Positions 28,501 to 37,278 are shown, counted from the stretch's first letter. The stretch: DNA of 64,000 nucleotides from Bacteroidia bacterium (GCA_033391075.1 JAWPMV010000001.1:248001-312000), one strand, 5' to 3'. Numbers and translations: made by a program. The notes: generated by a model not told the origin, from the letters alone.

Positions 28501-29511
28501 ATCATTTAGCCAAATCTGATTGGCATCATTATCGGTCCAGTACAGATCAAAATCTCCATCATTGTCAAAGTCTGCAAATACAACTCCTCCTTTATTACTG
28601 TTGAAAGCATCTCCTATATCCTGTCCCATAGTAAAACTTCCTCCATCATTGACAAAGAAGTCATTTTCATCCCGCTTGCGAGCAATGATGTCGATGTCTC
28701 CATCATCATCAAAATCCACACAGGTTCCATAGTCTCCATCAGTTGCTGAGACCGGAAGGCCAATGGATGCTGGATCAACATGGGCAAATCCTGCAGTTCC
28801 ATCTGCCGGGTTTTGATAAATGTCAATTCCATAATTGTGATTTTCTATAATAATATCCAGCCAGCCATCATTGTCATAATCTGCCAGAAAGACCCCTTCC
28901 GTATTCATTCCACCCGGGATATCTGCATCTACGATATTGCCTGTACTTGGAGTGGTGAGCTCAAAATTGGGGCTTTGGTTTGTCCCAAGACCAAATGCAT
29001 AACTATTGGCTGCTCCCTGATTCAGGTATACTTCCAGTCTTTTTGCTGTATTCCTAACGAGGTCCAGGGCTCCATCGTGATTGATGTCAGCCAGCATAAG
29101 ACTTCTCTCTGCTCTATTATCCCTACATCCTTTACATAGGTTCTCTGTTTCATCGGTGAAAGTAGGATTTTCCGGATCCGTAGGATCGCTAATGAATATT
29201 CGAGTCCGGAAGTTTGAACTATTGCTATTGGTGTTTACTGCTAAATCCAGGTAGCCATCCTGGTTGATATCTCCCCAGGCAAATCCTCCATCCTTGCTGC
29301 TGCTTATAGCGATGGCAGTTCCTGCGTTTCCGCTACCACTGCTGGCAACATTCGTGAAACTAAGACCTGCATCTACTGAACCAAGGCTATTGATCTGATA
29401 AATCCCTACGATGCCCGCAAGAGTAAGCAGGAGAGAGATCCCAAAAGAAAATCTGGTATTTAAGGTGAGCCCGGTTCCTGTTTTCTGTTTGCTTGGTTGC
29501 TGTTCAGGCAT
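25570..29511 (-). CDS. Giant surface protein: FG-GAP propeller, UnbV-like, TSP3, T9SS domain
   Basis: A 1313-residue protein. A polar N-region and a hydrophobic segment (about 22-42) precede six or so FG-GAP/VCBS repeats (FAWGDINQDGYLDLAV, VFLADYDNDGWLDI, VFADFDNDGDFDLY), forming an integrin-like propeller with calcium loops. A segment resembling ASPIC/UnbV follows (YRSAIGANVILKDCQG, HFGLPFGPDTTYNIEVHF). Then come a TSP3 repeat, a beta domain starting NIYWFNWTGSDF that resembles CshA-type adhesin modules, and a long TSP3 array. Next is a module with INSSYFQIQRS, and last a T9SS sorting domain (LKVYPNPAKDFVNVEV). It shares most of its C-terminal half with the two neighbouring giant genes. Probably a large calcium-stabilised surface adhesin. 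Confidence 0.85.
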   Translation of the reverse strand: MPEQQPSKQKTGTGLTLNTRFSFGISLLLTLAGIVGIYQINSLGSVDAGLSFTNVASSGSGNAGTAIAISSSKDGGFAWGDINQDGYLDLAVNTNSNSSNFRTRIFISDPTDPENPTFTDETENLCKGCRDNRAERSLMLADINHDGALDLVRNTAKRLEVYLNQGAANSYAFGLGTNQSPNFELTTPSTGNIVDADIPGGMNTEGVFLADYDNDGWLDIIIENHNYGIDIYQNPADGTAGFAHVDPASIGLPVSATDGDYGTCVDFDDDGDIDIIARKRDENDFFVNDGGSFTMGQDIGDAFNSNKGGVVFADFDNDGDFDLYWTDNDANQIWLNDGTGTLAASNGGSGDGEPWASALITAPASGIDGAAVGDVNNDGKVDLFLSDDSGDGYLFLNYTPDGGSLSFSRENSGIDLNGNGEGVGFADYDNDGDLDLYVNMKGKSNQLWRNALGDDNYLKVDARISLSGGLYRSAIGANVILKDCQGTVISGIREVPTTSGHGTDAPDLVHFGLPFGPDTTYNIEVHFVSVNGTRKIIERSMVPSDFSNQTVVIYDTDASLSSACQDADKDGILDNDDIDDDDDGVPDAIEQYCTNPAVANSSSGSGTYQDNIYWFNWTGSDFTDGLDDGDSQSFSLGDGTQITATISNVVNLGNQGGERYLPDDMNTWSGARIYNLYNTDGTAEVFHSGGSNSDDVSFAITFQATKNGKTVYPDYVLVDGESTDGVGEYIKAVTNQGSWKVLEHYGAGATFTGTGTQSLNITDTETSSTGNSVFYVENATVFSIEINSNGGQAVGFGIYLECDSDEDGIYNHLDLDADNDGIPDIVEAGGADVNGDGLADNRTETDGDGLVDIFETAAGNTSSMFDKDGNGANENNGDLDGDGFPNWADLDADGDGIVDVIEAGGSDSNNDGLIDGYATDNDDDGYGDAVDGDVGNDGAAENSSQAILLTSADTNSDGLPDAGYPNDDSDSDGNPNHLDIDADGDGIVDNSEAQETDAYESPSGSDDDRDGIDNVYDDNDASFGGSGVDPEDTDTDSTPDYLDDDSDGDLRPDNIEGHDSDLNNTADSGSPANTGVPTGNDIDGDGLDDGYDNNTVSRDPTNTSLEPMSHPANDGGSDRDWRVQVFFPVEWLSFDAKWMESYSLLNWSTAQEINSSYFQIQRSRNGQQVFETIGSVEAAGTSQEIMQYEFRDMMLNKKPTDTRYFYRIKQIDMDGAFEYSKLVELSLEASPLKLKVYPNPAKDFVNVEVRGGTESAYVLRILNTGGTEVYKERIEKPGVIDKRIGIQNFPAGSYVLSIETETASQSISLIKTD

Positions 29512-29652
29512 GTCGATCGTTTGCTTTGTACGAAGTAATGCCTGCTGGTTTATATCTTAATGATGAAAGGGTTCGATTTTATACATGTGTTATAAATTTC
29601 TAAAATTCGCAATTAACAGGGGTTGAATGAGCTTTGGGGAATGAATAACAAA

Positions 29653-32016
29653 TTATTGAATGACAATTTTTCTGTTTTCCTTTTGTCGGTTAAATCGGGT
29701 TTGTAGTAAATAAATTCCGGGTCGGAGTTCGCTTGTATTTAGCTTGAAGCTCTTCTGCCTGATTTTTTTAAAAGCTTTTTCAAAAACCACATTCCCTTTG
29801 GTATCAAAGAGGGTGAAAATGTGATGACTGAGGTTTGCCCCACGCGAAGCAATTGTTATATGTGTTCTGCCGGGATTGGGATAAATTTTGAGCTTGATCT
29901 CATGTCGGGGAATAAGGAGTTCGACGATTGGGGATCGTTCTTCTTTTCCATCGGGATAAATTCTTTTCAACTGGTACAGGACCTTTTGCTTAGCTATTTC
30001 TGGTGGAAGTCTTTGATCTTTGAATTCGTATATCGGATGGGAGTTTGATATTAGGTGGCCAATGGATTCGAAAGTAGTTTGTCTGGCTGTTTTGCGTAAG
30101 ATTTGGAATGTGCTCCCGGCCAGGTCTCTTTCCAATTCCCAATTCAGGTAAACATGTCTGTCTTTTAATTTTACTTCAAAATACAGGAAGTCCATGCTGA
30201 GCGTTTGTTGAGCCCGCCAGTCCTGATCCAGGCCCCCATTGTATTTGGGATGGCTGCTGGGGGAAAGACCTGAATTGCTGGGGTTCCAGGAAGAGGTATT
30301 ATTATCAAAACCATCATCAAGTCCATCTTCATCCGTATCTACTCCCAGGTTTTCCCCGGATCCTGAGGGAGAACCGATATCCGCTATAAAATCTCCATCT
30401 GTATCATGGCCTTCAATGATGTCGAGAATGGTATCTTCATCTGAATCCGTATCCTGGTAGTCTGCATAATTATCCCCATCGGTATCTACGACCAGTATCC
30501 CATTTCCTCCAAAAGAACTATCATCATCATAGGCATTATCCAAACCATCCCTATCATCATCACTCCCTGTAGAAGAAAGGTGTTCGGAAGTTCTTTGCCC
30601 TTCTGTATTGTCGACGATTCCATCGCCATCTGCATCTATATCCAGGAAGTCTGGATTTCCACTCAAATCTGTATTTCCATTGGGATACCCGGAATCAGGT
30701 AAACCATCGGTATTTGCATCTGCGGAAGTGAGAAGCAATGCATTAGCAAAATTTTCCGCAGTACCATCATTTCCTACATCTCCATCAACTCCATCCGCAT
30801 AGCCATCACTATCTGTATCTGTCGTGTGATTATCTATCAATCCATCCTGGTCTATATCCGCTCCTCCTGCTTCGACTACATCTACAATCCCATCCCCATC
30901 ACTATCAAGGTCGGCCCAATTAGCTGCTCCATCCCCATCCAGGTCCAAATCTTTTTCATTTACCCCATCACCATTTGCATCAAAGAGAATAGAAGTCGAT
31001 CCATTTGCTGTCTCAAAAACATCCAGGAGGCCATCCCCATCTGAATCCGCCTGACTATCGGGTAGTCCATCTCCATCTGCATCTGCGCCTCCTGCTTCTA
31101 CCAAATCCGGGATTCCATCATTGTCAGAATCCAGGTCGAGGTGATTGAATAAACCATCATTATCTGTATCGCATTCCAGGTATATCCCAAAGCCTACCGC
31201 TTGTCCTCCGTGATTGTTGATACTCAGGTTAAATACAGTAGCATTTTCAGAATAAAAAACAGTATTCCCTGCTCCGCTGTTTTCGGTATTGGTGATGTTG
31301 ATGGTCTGTGTGCCATCGCCTGTATAAGTGGCTCCGCTGCCGTAGTTTTCCAGGGCTACCCAAACTCCCTGATTGGTGGTGAGGTTTATGTATTCTCCTT
31401 TTCCATTGGTGGATTCTCCATCTACGACGATATAGTCCAGTTCCTGTGTAATTCCATTTTTAGTGGCTGAAAAAGTTATGTCGAAGGAAACGTCATCTCC
31501 AGTTGAACCTCCGGAATGAAAGACTTCTGCACTTCCCAGGGTATTATAGAGGTAATGCATCTTGGCTCCTGACCAGGTATTTATATCATCTGCGTAATAT
31601 CGATCTCCCCCTTGATTTCCCAAATTCACGACATTGCTGATAGTTGCTGTAATGGTAGTGCCGTCTCCCAAAACGAAGGTCTGGCTATCACCATCATCCA
31701 GGCCATCACTAAAATCCGCATCGGTCCAGTTGAACCAGTATATATTATCCTGGAAAGCTCCCGTTCCGGAAATGGAGTTGGCAAGTGAGGGATTGGAACA
31801 GTATTGTTCCACGGCATCGGGGATGCCATCATTGTCATCATCGATATCTATTAGGTCCGCTACTCCATCATTATCAGTGTCAGTCAGACTCAGTGTCTGC
31901 CATCCCGTGAGTACTGGAGTAAAAAGTATCAATCCACACAAGAGGTAAATATGTGTAAGCCTCAGTGGGGATTTGGCATGTGATCGGCTAAGGTTCTCTT
32001 CATGGGGAATCTTCAT
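29653..32016 (-). CDS. Surface protein: CshA-like domain, TSP3 array, T9SS domain
   Basis: A 787-residue protein. After a signal region (about residues 20-42), a TSP3 repeat leads into a domain beginning NIYWFNWTDADFSDG and ending GFGIYLECD, nearly the same as the one in the 1313-residue neighbour. A TSP3 array of a dozen or so repeats follows, then a short module with STFQILRKT, and a T9SS type A sorting domain (LKIYPNPGRTHITIAS, GIYLLQTRF). It is close to a version of the neighbour without the FG-GAP and UnbV parts, so the two are paralogues by domain loss or gain. The gap between them is 141 bases. It should reach the cell surface through T9SS; binding partner unknown. Confidence 0.85.
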   Translation of the reverse strand: MKIPHEENLSRSHAKSPLRLTHIYLLCGLILFTPVLTGWQTLSLTDTDNDGVADLIDIDDDNDGIPDAVEQYCSNPSLANSISGTGAFQDNIYWFNWTDADFSDGLDDGDSQTFVLGDGTTITATISNVVNLGNQGGDRYYADDINTWSGAKMHYLYNTLGSAEVFHSGGSTGDDVSFDITFSATKNGITQELDYIVVDGESTNGKGEYINLTTNQGVWVALENYGSGATYTGDGTQTINITNTENSGAGNTVFYSENATVFNLSINNHGGQAVGFGIYLECDTDNDGLFNHLDLDSDNDGIPDLVEAGGADADGDGLPDSQADSDGDGLLDVFETANGSTSILFDANGDGVNEKDLDLDGDGAANWADLDSDGDGIVDVVEAGGADIDQDGLIDNHTTDTDSDGYADGVDGDVGNDGTAENFANALLLTSADANTDGLPDSGYPNGNTDLSGNPDFLDIDADGDGIVDNTEGQRTSEHLSSTGSDDDRDGLDNAYDDDSSFGGNGILVVDTDGDNYADYQDTDSDEDTILDIIEGHDTDGDFIADIGSPSGSGENLGVDTDEDGLDDGFDNNTSSWNPSNSGLSPSSHPKYNGGLDQDWRAQQTLSMDFLYFEVKLKDRHVYLNWELERDLAGSTFQILRKTARQTTFESIGHLISNSHPIYEFKDQRLPPEIAKQKVLYQLKRIYPDGKEERSPIVELLIPRHEIKLKIYPNPGRTHITIASRGANLSHHIFTLFDTKGNVVFEKAFKKIRQKSFKLNTSELRPGIYLLQTRFNRQKENRKIVIQ

Positions 32017-32170
32017 ATGTGCGCCTTAATCGTTGTTTTCAATAAGGCTGAATCCCGCTTAAATCAGAGATGGAAATCGGGGCTTAATATTACAGATGAA
32101 AGATTTACGAAATTTTGGTTTTTCCATAATTTCGTAAATAAAATTTGTCACACGGAATGCTTTAAAAATA

Positions 32171-32215
32171 AAAAAAGAACCATTCGCAGGATGAGTTTAT
32201 CCCGCGAATGGTTCT
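32171..32215 (-). terminator. Rho-independent terminator after DUF1080 gene
   Basis: AGAACCATTCGC and GCGAATGGTTCT are perfect 12-base inverted repeats with a 16-base loop. On the minus strand the stem runs into TTTTTTTATTTTT. It lies about 30 bases beyond the stop codon at 32247. Confidence 0.88.
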
Positions 32216-32246
32216 GTTGGATTATAGGTTCTTTTGTGGGAAATAT

Positions 32247-33659
32247 TTATTTGCTCAGGCGACGGATTTTTATGCTTCGGAAATGAACTTCATCTCCATG
32301 CTCCTGAAGTAATATATGTCCACTTTGCCAGCGTCCAAATCCTTCCCATTTATTGTACTTACTTCTTGACACAATCGCCTGAAAAGCTTGTGTACCTCTC
32401 TCATATTCAAGGACCTTTCTATAGTTGAGCCAATGTTCCACATTAGCACCTTTAAACATTTCTCTGGCTGAACGATTTCCTCCGCTGATCCATTCCTCCA
32501 TTCTTTGACCTGAAACAATCAGGCGTGCGTGGTTCCACTCTCCCGGTTTTTTGACAATCTTTTTTTCGTGTGCAGGAATCATGTCATAGAGAGAGGCAAC
32601 CGTTCTATTTCCTCCGGTTCCCATCTTGGCATCCGGATGTTTTTTATCATCCAGTATTTGGAACTCAAGTCCGATGGCTGAGGCTTTACCTGTCTGATTT
32701 GTGAGGTATTGTTCTGTTATGAAATACTTGATTCCACTGTTTGCTCCTTCAGATAACATAAATTCTACCTGGAATTCAAACATATCATACTCCTCTCGGG
32801 TAACAATATCTCCGGCTCCCTGGGATTCTCCGCCTCCCTGAGACTCAACTACCAGCTCCCCATTTTCCACATGCCAGCCCTTGCTCGGGAAACTTTCTTT
32901 ATGAGCGCCTCTCCATTTGGCGATGCTTTCTCCGTCAAACAAAAGCTCCCAGCCTTGTGCCCGTTCTTGTGGGGAAAGATTATTAGGAATAAGGTTGACT
33001 ACAGGGATAGAAGTCCAGGGACTGGGGACCAGGTTTTCCGTTTGAATATGAATATTTCTCCAGCGAATTTCTCTTCCGGATTCCTCTTCTTTGCCTATGC
33101 TGTGGACTTGTAGGGCGATAAAACCTTCTGCGGTCATATCATCTACGAGATCAGTTGCAGGAACTCCATTTATCCAGGTTCGGATAGAATTTCCTATAGC
33201 TTCTATGCGGTAATGGTTCCATTGATTTTGTCTAAAGGCTTTGCGTGCTTTAGGATTCATGTCGAGGGGATACAACCAGCCTCTGCGACCTTCATCATAG
33301 AGGCCACAGCTCCAGGCCCTTTCAGAAGGATCGATCTCTACTTGATATCCATGTACGCGCCCATCTTTATAGTTTGGAAGGCTATTACTTCGAATCTGGA
33401 TACCGCTATTCATGCGCGGGTCTACTTTGTATTCCAGTTCTAAAATAAAGTCGCCATACATTTTTTCTGTAGCGAGGAAGGTATTGGGGGTTTTCATTTT
33501 CGTCACTCCGACGATTTCATTGCCTTCGATATGATACTCGGCGGTACCATTGAGTTTTTTCCAGCCATTGAAGTCTTTTCCATTGAAAAGATTGGTCCAA
33601 TTTTGCGCAGAAATGTTGAGGGAGGCAAAGAGGAAACCGAACAAGATGAAGGATCTCAT
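32247..33659 (-). CDS. Exported tandem DUF1080 protein (3-keto-sugar hydrolase family)
   Basis: A 470-residue protein with signal peptide MRSFILFGFLFASLNISAQ. It carries two DUF1080 concanavalin-like domains. The first starts NWTNLFNGKDFNGWKKLNG (about residue 20) and runs through GIQIRSNS and HGYQVEIDPS. The second starts GWELLFDGESIAKWRG (about residue 240) and contains SGIKYFI and GLEFQILDD. DUF1080 proteins include 3-keto-disaccharide hydrolases, which cleave glycosides after oxidation at C3. Most family members have one domain; two in one chain is less usual. It is isolated on the minus strand with its own terminator. The Gfo/Idh/MocA and TIM-barrel genes at 11.9-14.1 kb belong to families used in the same kind of pathway. 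Confidence 0.85.
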   Translation of the reverse strand: MRSFILFGFLFASLNISAQNWTNLFNGKDFNGWKKLNGTAEYHIEGNEIVGVTKMKTPNTFLATEKMYGDFILELEYKVDPRMNSGIQIRSNSLPNYKDGRVHGYQVEIDPSERAWSCGLYDEGRRGWLYPLDMNPKARKAFRQNQWNHYRIEAIGNSIRTWINGVPATDLVDDMTAEGFIALQVHSIGKEEESGREIRWRNIHIQTENLVPSPWTSIPVVNLIPNNLSPQERAQGWELLFDGESIAKWRGAHKESFPSKGWHVENGELVVESQGGGESQGAGDIVTREEYDMFEFQVEFMLSEGANSGIKYFITEQYLTNQTGKASAIGLEFQILDDKKHPDAKMGTGGNRTVASLYDMIPAHEKKIVKKPGEWNHARLIVSGQRMEEWISGGNRSAREMFKGANVEHWLNYRKVLEYERGTQAFQAIVSRSKYNKWEGFGRWQSGHILLQEHGDEVHFRSIKIRRLSK

Positions 33660-33742
33660 AGGTAGTAGTTTTTATAAGTGAATTTTTGTTAACTCTAATC
33701 TACAAAATATGTCTGAGGAGACAACTTTTTCCCAAAGAAAGA

Positions 33743-33770
33743 GGCGTTTACTCCCTATGGAATAAACGCC
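33743..33770 (-). terminator. Hairpin after dnaK
   Basis: GGCGTTTACTCC pairs with GGAATAAACGCC with one mismatch and a four-base loop. It lies about 57 bases past the dnaK stop codon. The tail on the minus strand (TCTTTCTTT) is only moderately U-rich, so termination strength is uncertain. Confidence 0.6.
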
Positions 33771-33826
33771 GTCCCCTTCGCAATTAATTATGTCGAAACA
33801 GAAGCGAGACTCAGCTCGCTATCTGA

Positions 33827-35728
33827 TTATTTCGCGTCGTCAACTTCTTCGTACTCTACGTCTGTTACTTCTGGCTCTCCTTCTGGAGCTGCTTGCTCGG
33901 CAGTTGAAGGATCAGCACCTGCTGTTTGATCAGCCTGGTACATTTCTGTAGAAGCTGCTTGCCATGCTGCATTGAGAGCAGCTGTAGCAGCGTCGATACG
34001 ACCAAAGTCTTTTTCGCCATGCGCTTCTTTCAATTCTTTCAGCGCATCGCCGATAGCAGTTTTGTGATTGTCAGACAGTTTTTCGTCCAACTCTCCCAAC
34101 TGCTTTTCTGTACTGAAGATCAGGGCATCTGCTGTATTGAGCTTGTCCACTTCTTCTTTTCTTGCCTGATCTGCTTCTTCATTTTCAGCAGCTTCTCTCT
34201 TCATTCTATCAATCTCAGCATCGCTCAGACCGGTAGAAGCTTCGATACGAATCTTCTGCTCTTTGCCTGTAGCTTTATCTCTTGCACTTACATTGAGGAT
34301 ACCATTGGCGTCAATATCGAAAGATACTTCTACCTGAGGAATACCTCTGGGTGCAGGAGGAATGCCGTCAAGGTGAAACTTACCGAGGGTACGGTTGTCC
34401 GCAGCCATAGGTCTTTCTCCTTGAAGGATATGAATTTCAACAGAGGTCTGATTATCAGCAGCTGTTGAGAATACTTCTGATTTCTGAGTAGGAATGGTGG
34501 TATTGGCTTCGATCAGTTTGGTGAATACACCTCCCATTGTTTCGATACCCAGAGAAAGAGGCGTTACATCGAGGAGCAATACTCCTTTTACGTCTCCACT
34601 CAATACACCTCCCTGGATAGCCGCTCCAATCGCAACTACTTCGTCAGGGTTCACACTCTTATTAGGCTCGCGCTTGAAGAAGCCTTTAACAATTTCCTGA
34701 ACTTTAGGAATACGCGTAGAACCTCCCACAAGGATTACCTCATCCACATCATCCACAGTCAGTTTGGCTGCTTTGAGGGCTTCTCTACAAGGAGTCAGAC
34801 AGCGATCGAAAAGCTTGTCAGCAAGCTGCTCGAATTTAGCACGACTGAGGCTTCGCTCAAGGTGCTTGGGACCGTCAGCGTCCATGGCCAGGTAAGGAAG
34901 ATTGATTTCCGCCTGGTTGGTAGAAGAAAGTTCTATTTTTGCTGTTTCAGCAGCTTCTTTCAGACGTTGCAGGGCTTTAGGATCTTTTCTCAAATCCTGT
35001 CCGTGCTCTTTCTCAAATTCTTCTGCCAGCCAGTTGATAATAATCTGGTCAAAGTTATCACCTCCAAGTAGGGTATCACCATTGGTTGAAAGAACTTCAA
35101 ATACTCCATCTCCCAATTCGAGAATAGAGATATCGAAAGTACCCCCACCGAGGTCGAATACTGCTACTTTTACGTTTTTATCCTGCTTATCAAGACCATA
35201 AGCCAAAGCTGCTGCTGTAGGCTCGTTGATGATTCTTTTTACCGTCAATCCGGCAATTTCACCAGCTTCTTTGGTGGCATTTCTCTGCGCATCATTGAAA
35301 TACGCAGGTACTGTGATAACTGCTTCTTTCACCTCATATCCCAATTTGTCTTCAGCAGTTTTCTTCATTTTCTGAAGAACCATAGCTGAAATCTCCTGAG
35401 GAGTATAGGTGCGATCGTCGATCTGAGCTACAGCCAAATCATTTCTTCCACTAACTACTTTATAGGACATTTCACTGATTTCCTTTTTGGACTCTGTGAA
35501 TTTGCGTCCCATAAAACGCTTGATCGAACGTATGGTTTTTATAGGATTAGCCAGGGCCTGACGTTTGGCCTGCTCTCCAACTACCCGCTCACCGTCTTTT
35601 GTAAATGCTACAACAGACGGAGTTGTTCTCTTTCCTTCGGAATTGGTAATTACTTCGGGCTCGTTCCCCTCCATGACAGCAACGCAGGAGTTGGTGGTCC
35701 CTAAGTCTATGCCTATAATTTTGCTCAT
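33827..35728 (-). CDS. dnaK: Molecular chaperone DnaK (Hsp70)
   Basis: A 633-residue Hsp70 of standard length. The ATPase domain shows [13 protein letters not shown] (residues 6-18), [24 protein letters not shown] and [11 protein letters not shown]. The substrate-binding domain has [14 protein letters not shown], and the helical lid ends in an acidic tail [13 protein letters not shown] that usually recruits co-chaperones. It binds exposed hydrophobic stretches of proteins in an ATP-driven cycle with DnaJ and GrpE, neither of which is in this window. The gene is 57 bases downstream of hsp20 on the same strand, so the two stress genes probably share a transcript. A hairpin follows the stop codon. 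Confidence 0.98.
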   Translation of the reverse strand: MSKIIGIDLGTTNSCVAVMEGNEPEVITNSEGKRTTPSVVAFTKDGERVVGEQAKRQALANPIKTIRSIKRFMGRKFTESKKEISEMSYKVVSGRNDLAVAQIDDRTYTPQEISAMVLQKMKKTAEDKLGYEVKEAVITVPAYFNDAQRNATKEAGEIAGLTVKRIINEPTAAALAYGLDKQDKNVKVAVFDLGGGTFDISILELGDGVFEVLSTNGDTLLGGDNFDQIIINWLAEEFEKEHGQDLRKDPKALQRLKEAAETAKIELSSTNQAEINLPYLAMDADGPKHLERSLSRAKFEQLADKLFDRCLTPCREALKAAKLTVDDVDEVILVGGSTRIPKVQEIVKGFFKREPNKSVNPDEVVAIGAAIQGGVLSGDVKGVLLLDVTPLSLGIETMGGVFTKLIEANTTIPTQKSEVFSTAADNQTSVEIHILQGERPMAADNRTLGKFHLDGIPPAPRGIPQVEVSFDIDANGILNVSARDKATGKEQKIRIEASTGLSDAEIDRMKREAAENEEADQARKEEVDKLNTADALIFSTEKQLGELDEKLSDNHKTAIGDALKELKEAHGEKDFGRIDAATAALNAAWQAASTEMYQADQTAGADPSTAEQAAPEGEPEVTDVEYEEVDDAK

Positions 35729-35785
35729 ATAAATTTATTATGCTTAGTGATCTGTTTTATGTGAGTGCCACAATCTCTTGCGGAC

Positions 35786-36250
35786 TTAGTTAATTTCTAT
35801 ATCTTTTTCGTTCTTCTTTTTTCCACCTGCCCAGGGAAGTCTGATTGTCAAAATCCCGGCTTCATACTTTGCTTTTATATTTTCCATCTCTACATCCAGA
35901 GGCAAAGTGAAATTGATGAGAAAAGAACCGAATCTTCTTTCTCTTTTTGTATAGGTAAAGTTTTCTGCATCATCGTGCATACGTTTGATGCCCTTTACTG
36001 TCAGAACTCCTTCGTGAATATGAAGATTGGTTTCTTCCTTTTTCACACCAGGAAGTTCGACTTCCACTATATATTGATCAGTTGTGAAATACACATCTGA
36101 ACGAGGAGTGAATTCTCCGGATTCGCTAAAGCCTTCTCCATTGAATACATCTTCTACAAATCCTCCTACCTTTTTCCCAAATGAACTTAAGTTGTCCATG
36201 AGTCCATCGGTGAAGTTTTTCAGCGTATCGTCGTTCTGTTGTTCTGACAT
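35786..36250 (-). CDS. Small heat-shock protein, Hsp20/alpha-crystallin family
   Basis: A 154-residue holdase chaperone. The alpha-crystallin domain covers about residues 48-150, with the expected PRSDVYFTTDQYIVEVELPG opening and FGSFLINFTLPLDVEMENIKA near its end, plus the C-terminal AGILTIRLP segment. The N-terminal arm (NFTDGLMDNLSSFGKKVGGF) is amphipathic. It would hold unfolding proteins until DnaK, encoded just downstream, refolds them. The upstream region has a sigma-54-like box (36274-36290) and repeated TGTCA sites, so expression may be controlled by a stress-linked activator. Confidence 0.95.
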   Translation of the reverse strand: MSEQQNDDTLKNFTDGLMDNLSSFGKKVGGFVEDVFNGEGFSESGEFTPRSDVYFTTDQYIVEVELPGVKKEETNLHIHEGVLTVKGIKRMHDDAENFTYTKRERRFGSFLINFTLPLDVEMENIKAKYEAGILTIRLPWAGGKKKNEKDIEIN

Positions 36251-36273
36251 AAGCTATTTTTTATTTAATGGTT

Positions 36274-36290
36274 AACAATCAAAGTGCCAT
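36274..36290 (-). promoter_or_regulatory. Possible sigma-54-type promoter of hsp20
   Basis: On the minus strand the sequence reads TGGCACTTTGATTGTT. The -24 GG is intact and is 10 bases from a GT that replaces the usual -12 GC. It ends about 25 bases before the hsp20 start codon. One key mismatch keeps this tentative. Confidence 0.4.
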
Positions 36291-36328
36291 TGCTATTTTT
36301 TGCCTTTTTGACGTAGAAATCAGGTGTC

Positions 36329-36368
36329 AAAATGTCAGGTTGTCAGGTATGCCTTTCTTTTACCTGAC
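36329..36368. promoter_or_regulatory. TGTCA repeats and palindrome in hsp20/SDR divergent region
   Basis: TGTCA occurs three times in 8-base steps (GTGTCAAA, ATGTCAGG, TTGTCAGG). The last overlaps a palindrome, GTCAGGTA at 36342 with TACCTGAC at 36361. The sites lie about 50-90 bases upstream of the hsp20 box, where an activator could bind, and just before the SDR gene. Confidence 0.45.
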
Positions 36369-36375
36369 GAATATG

Positions 36376-36383
36376 TACCTTCG
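36376..36383 (+). promoter_or_regulatory. Bacteroidota -7-like box before SDR gene
   Basis: TACCTTCG resembles the Bacteroidota -7 consensus TAnnTTTG with one change. It lies 18 bases before the chosen ATG at 36402. No convincing -33 TTTG partner is seen. Confidence 0.4.
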
Positions 36384-36401
36384 GACTGTCAAATTGAATC
36401 T

Positions 36402-37199
36402 ATGGAAATCAAAAACAGCGTCATGTGGATCACAGGGGCCTCTTCCGGAATAGGGGAAGCGCTGGTCTATGAATCACTTAAGCAAGGCGCTCAAAAGATC
36501 ATTATTTCTGCCCGAAGGTTGAAAGAACTGGAACGGGTCAAAGCTGCTTGCGGAAAAGATGCAGATAAAATTGAAATATCTACCCTTGATTTGAGCCAAA
36601 CAGAAAAGGTCCAGGAATTGGCCGATTTCTGGGTGGAAAAATTGGGCCGAATCGATATTCTGGTGAATAATGGAGGCATCAGCCAACGTTCGAAAGCTGC
36701 AGATACCAGCCTGGAAGTAGATCGCAGGATCATGGAAGTAAACTATTTTGGACAAATCGCCCTGACAAAGGCAGTTTTACCTCACATGATCAGGCAGGCT
36801 GGGGGACATATCGTAGCGGTGAGCAGTGTGAGTGGGAAATTTGGCTTTCATTTAAGATCAGCCTATGCGGCTTCCAAGCATGCTTTGCATGGTTTCTTTG
36901 AATCTGTTTATCTCGAATACTATAAGGAAAAAGTACGGACTACTTTGGTAAATCCCGGACGCGTGCATACCCAGATTTCTGTGAACTCTCTAACAGGAGA
37001 CGGATCAAAACATGGCGAAATGGATCCCGGACAGGCCAAAGGCATGCCTGCAGATGTCTGTGCTCGTCATATTCTGAAAGCAGTTCGGAAAGAAAAGCCA
37101 GAGATCAACCTGGTTTGGCCGGATGTTTTTCTGGTCTATTTGAAAAGGTATGTGCCTTTCTTGTTTCGGAAAATGGCCTTGAAGGTGAGTCCGAAATAG
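36402..37199 (+). CDS. SDR-family oxidoreductase (DHRS7-like)
   Basis: A 265-residue short-chain dehydrogenase. The open frame extends 26 codons upstream, but those residues do not fit the family; the ATG at 36402 begins right before the Rossmann strand (MWITGASSGIG, motif at residues 11-18). NNGG stands for the usual NNAG, the catalytic Ser is in VAVSSVSGKFG, and the YxxxK pair in SAYAASKHALHGF. The C-terminal KRYVPFLFRKMALKVSPK is basic and hydrophobic and could touch the membrane, as in DHRS7-type enzymes. Substrate unknown, possibly a lipid or steroid-like ketone. Divergent from hsp20 and convergent with the next gene. Confidence 0.88.
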   Translation: MEIKNSVMWITGASSGIGEALVYESLKQGAQKIIISARRLKELERVKAACGKDADKIEISTLDLSQTEKVQELADFWVEKLGRIDILVNNGGISQRSKAADTSLEVDRRIMEVNYFGQIALTKAVLPHMIRQAGGHIVAVSSVSGKFGFHLRSAYAASKHALHGFFESVYLEYYKEKVRTTLVNPGRVHTQISVNSLTGDGSKHGEMDPGQAKGMPADVCARHILKAVRKEKPEINLVWPDVFLVYLKRYVPFLFRKMALKVSPK

Positions 37200-37202
37200 G
37201 AG

Positions 37203-37275
37203 GTGTTGTAGTGTTATGGTGCTGTTTTTTGTTAAATCAACAACTAAAACCCATAACACTAGTAGCCGAAAACAC
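37203..37275. repeat. Octamer array pair, convergent gap (element 6)
   Basis: GTGTT at 37203 and 37211 with a degenerate unit at 37219; AACAC at 37255 and 37271 on the same 8-base grid. The left arm starts 4 bases after the plus-strand stop codon and the right arm ends 4 bases from the minus-strand stop codon. The arms pair imperfectly. Confidence 0.7.
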
Positions 37276-37278
37276 TTC

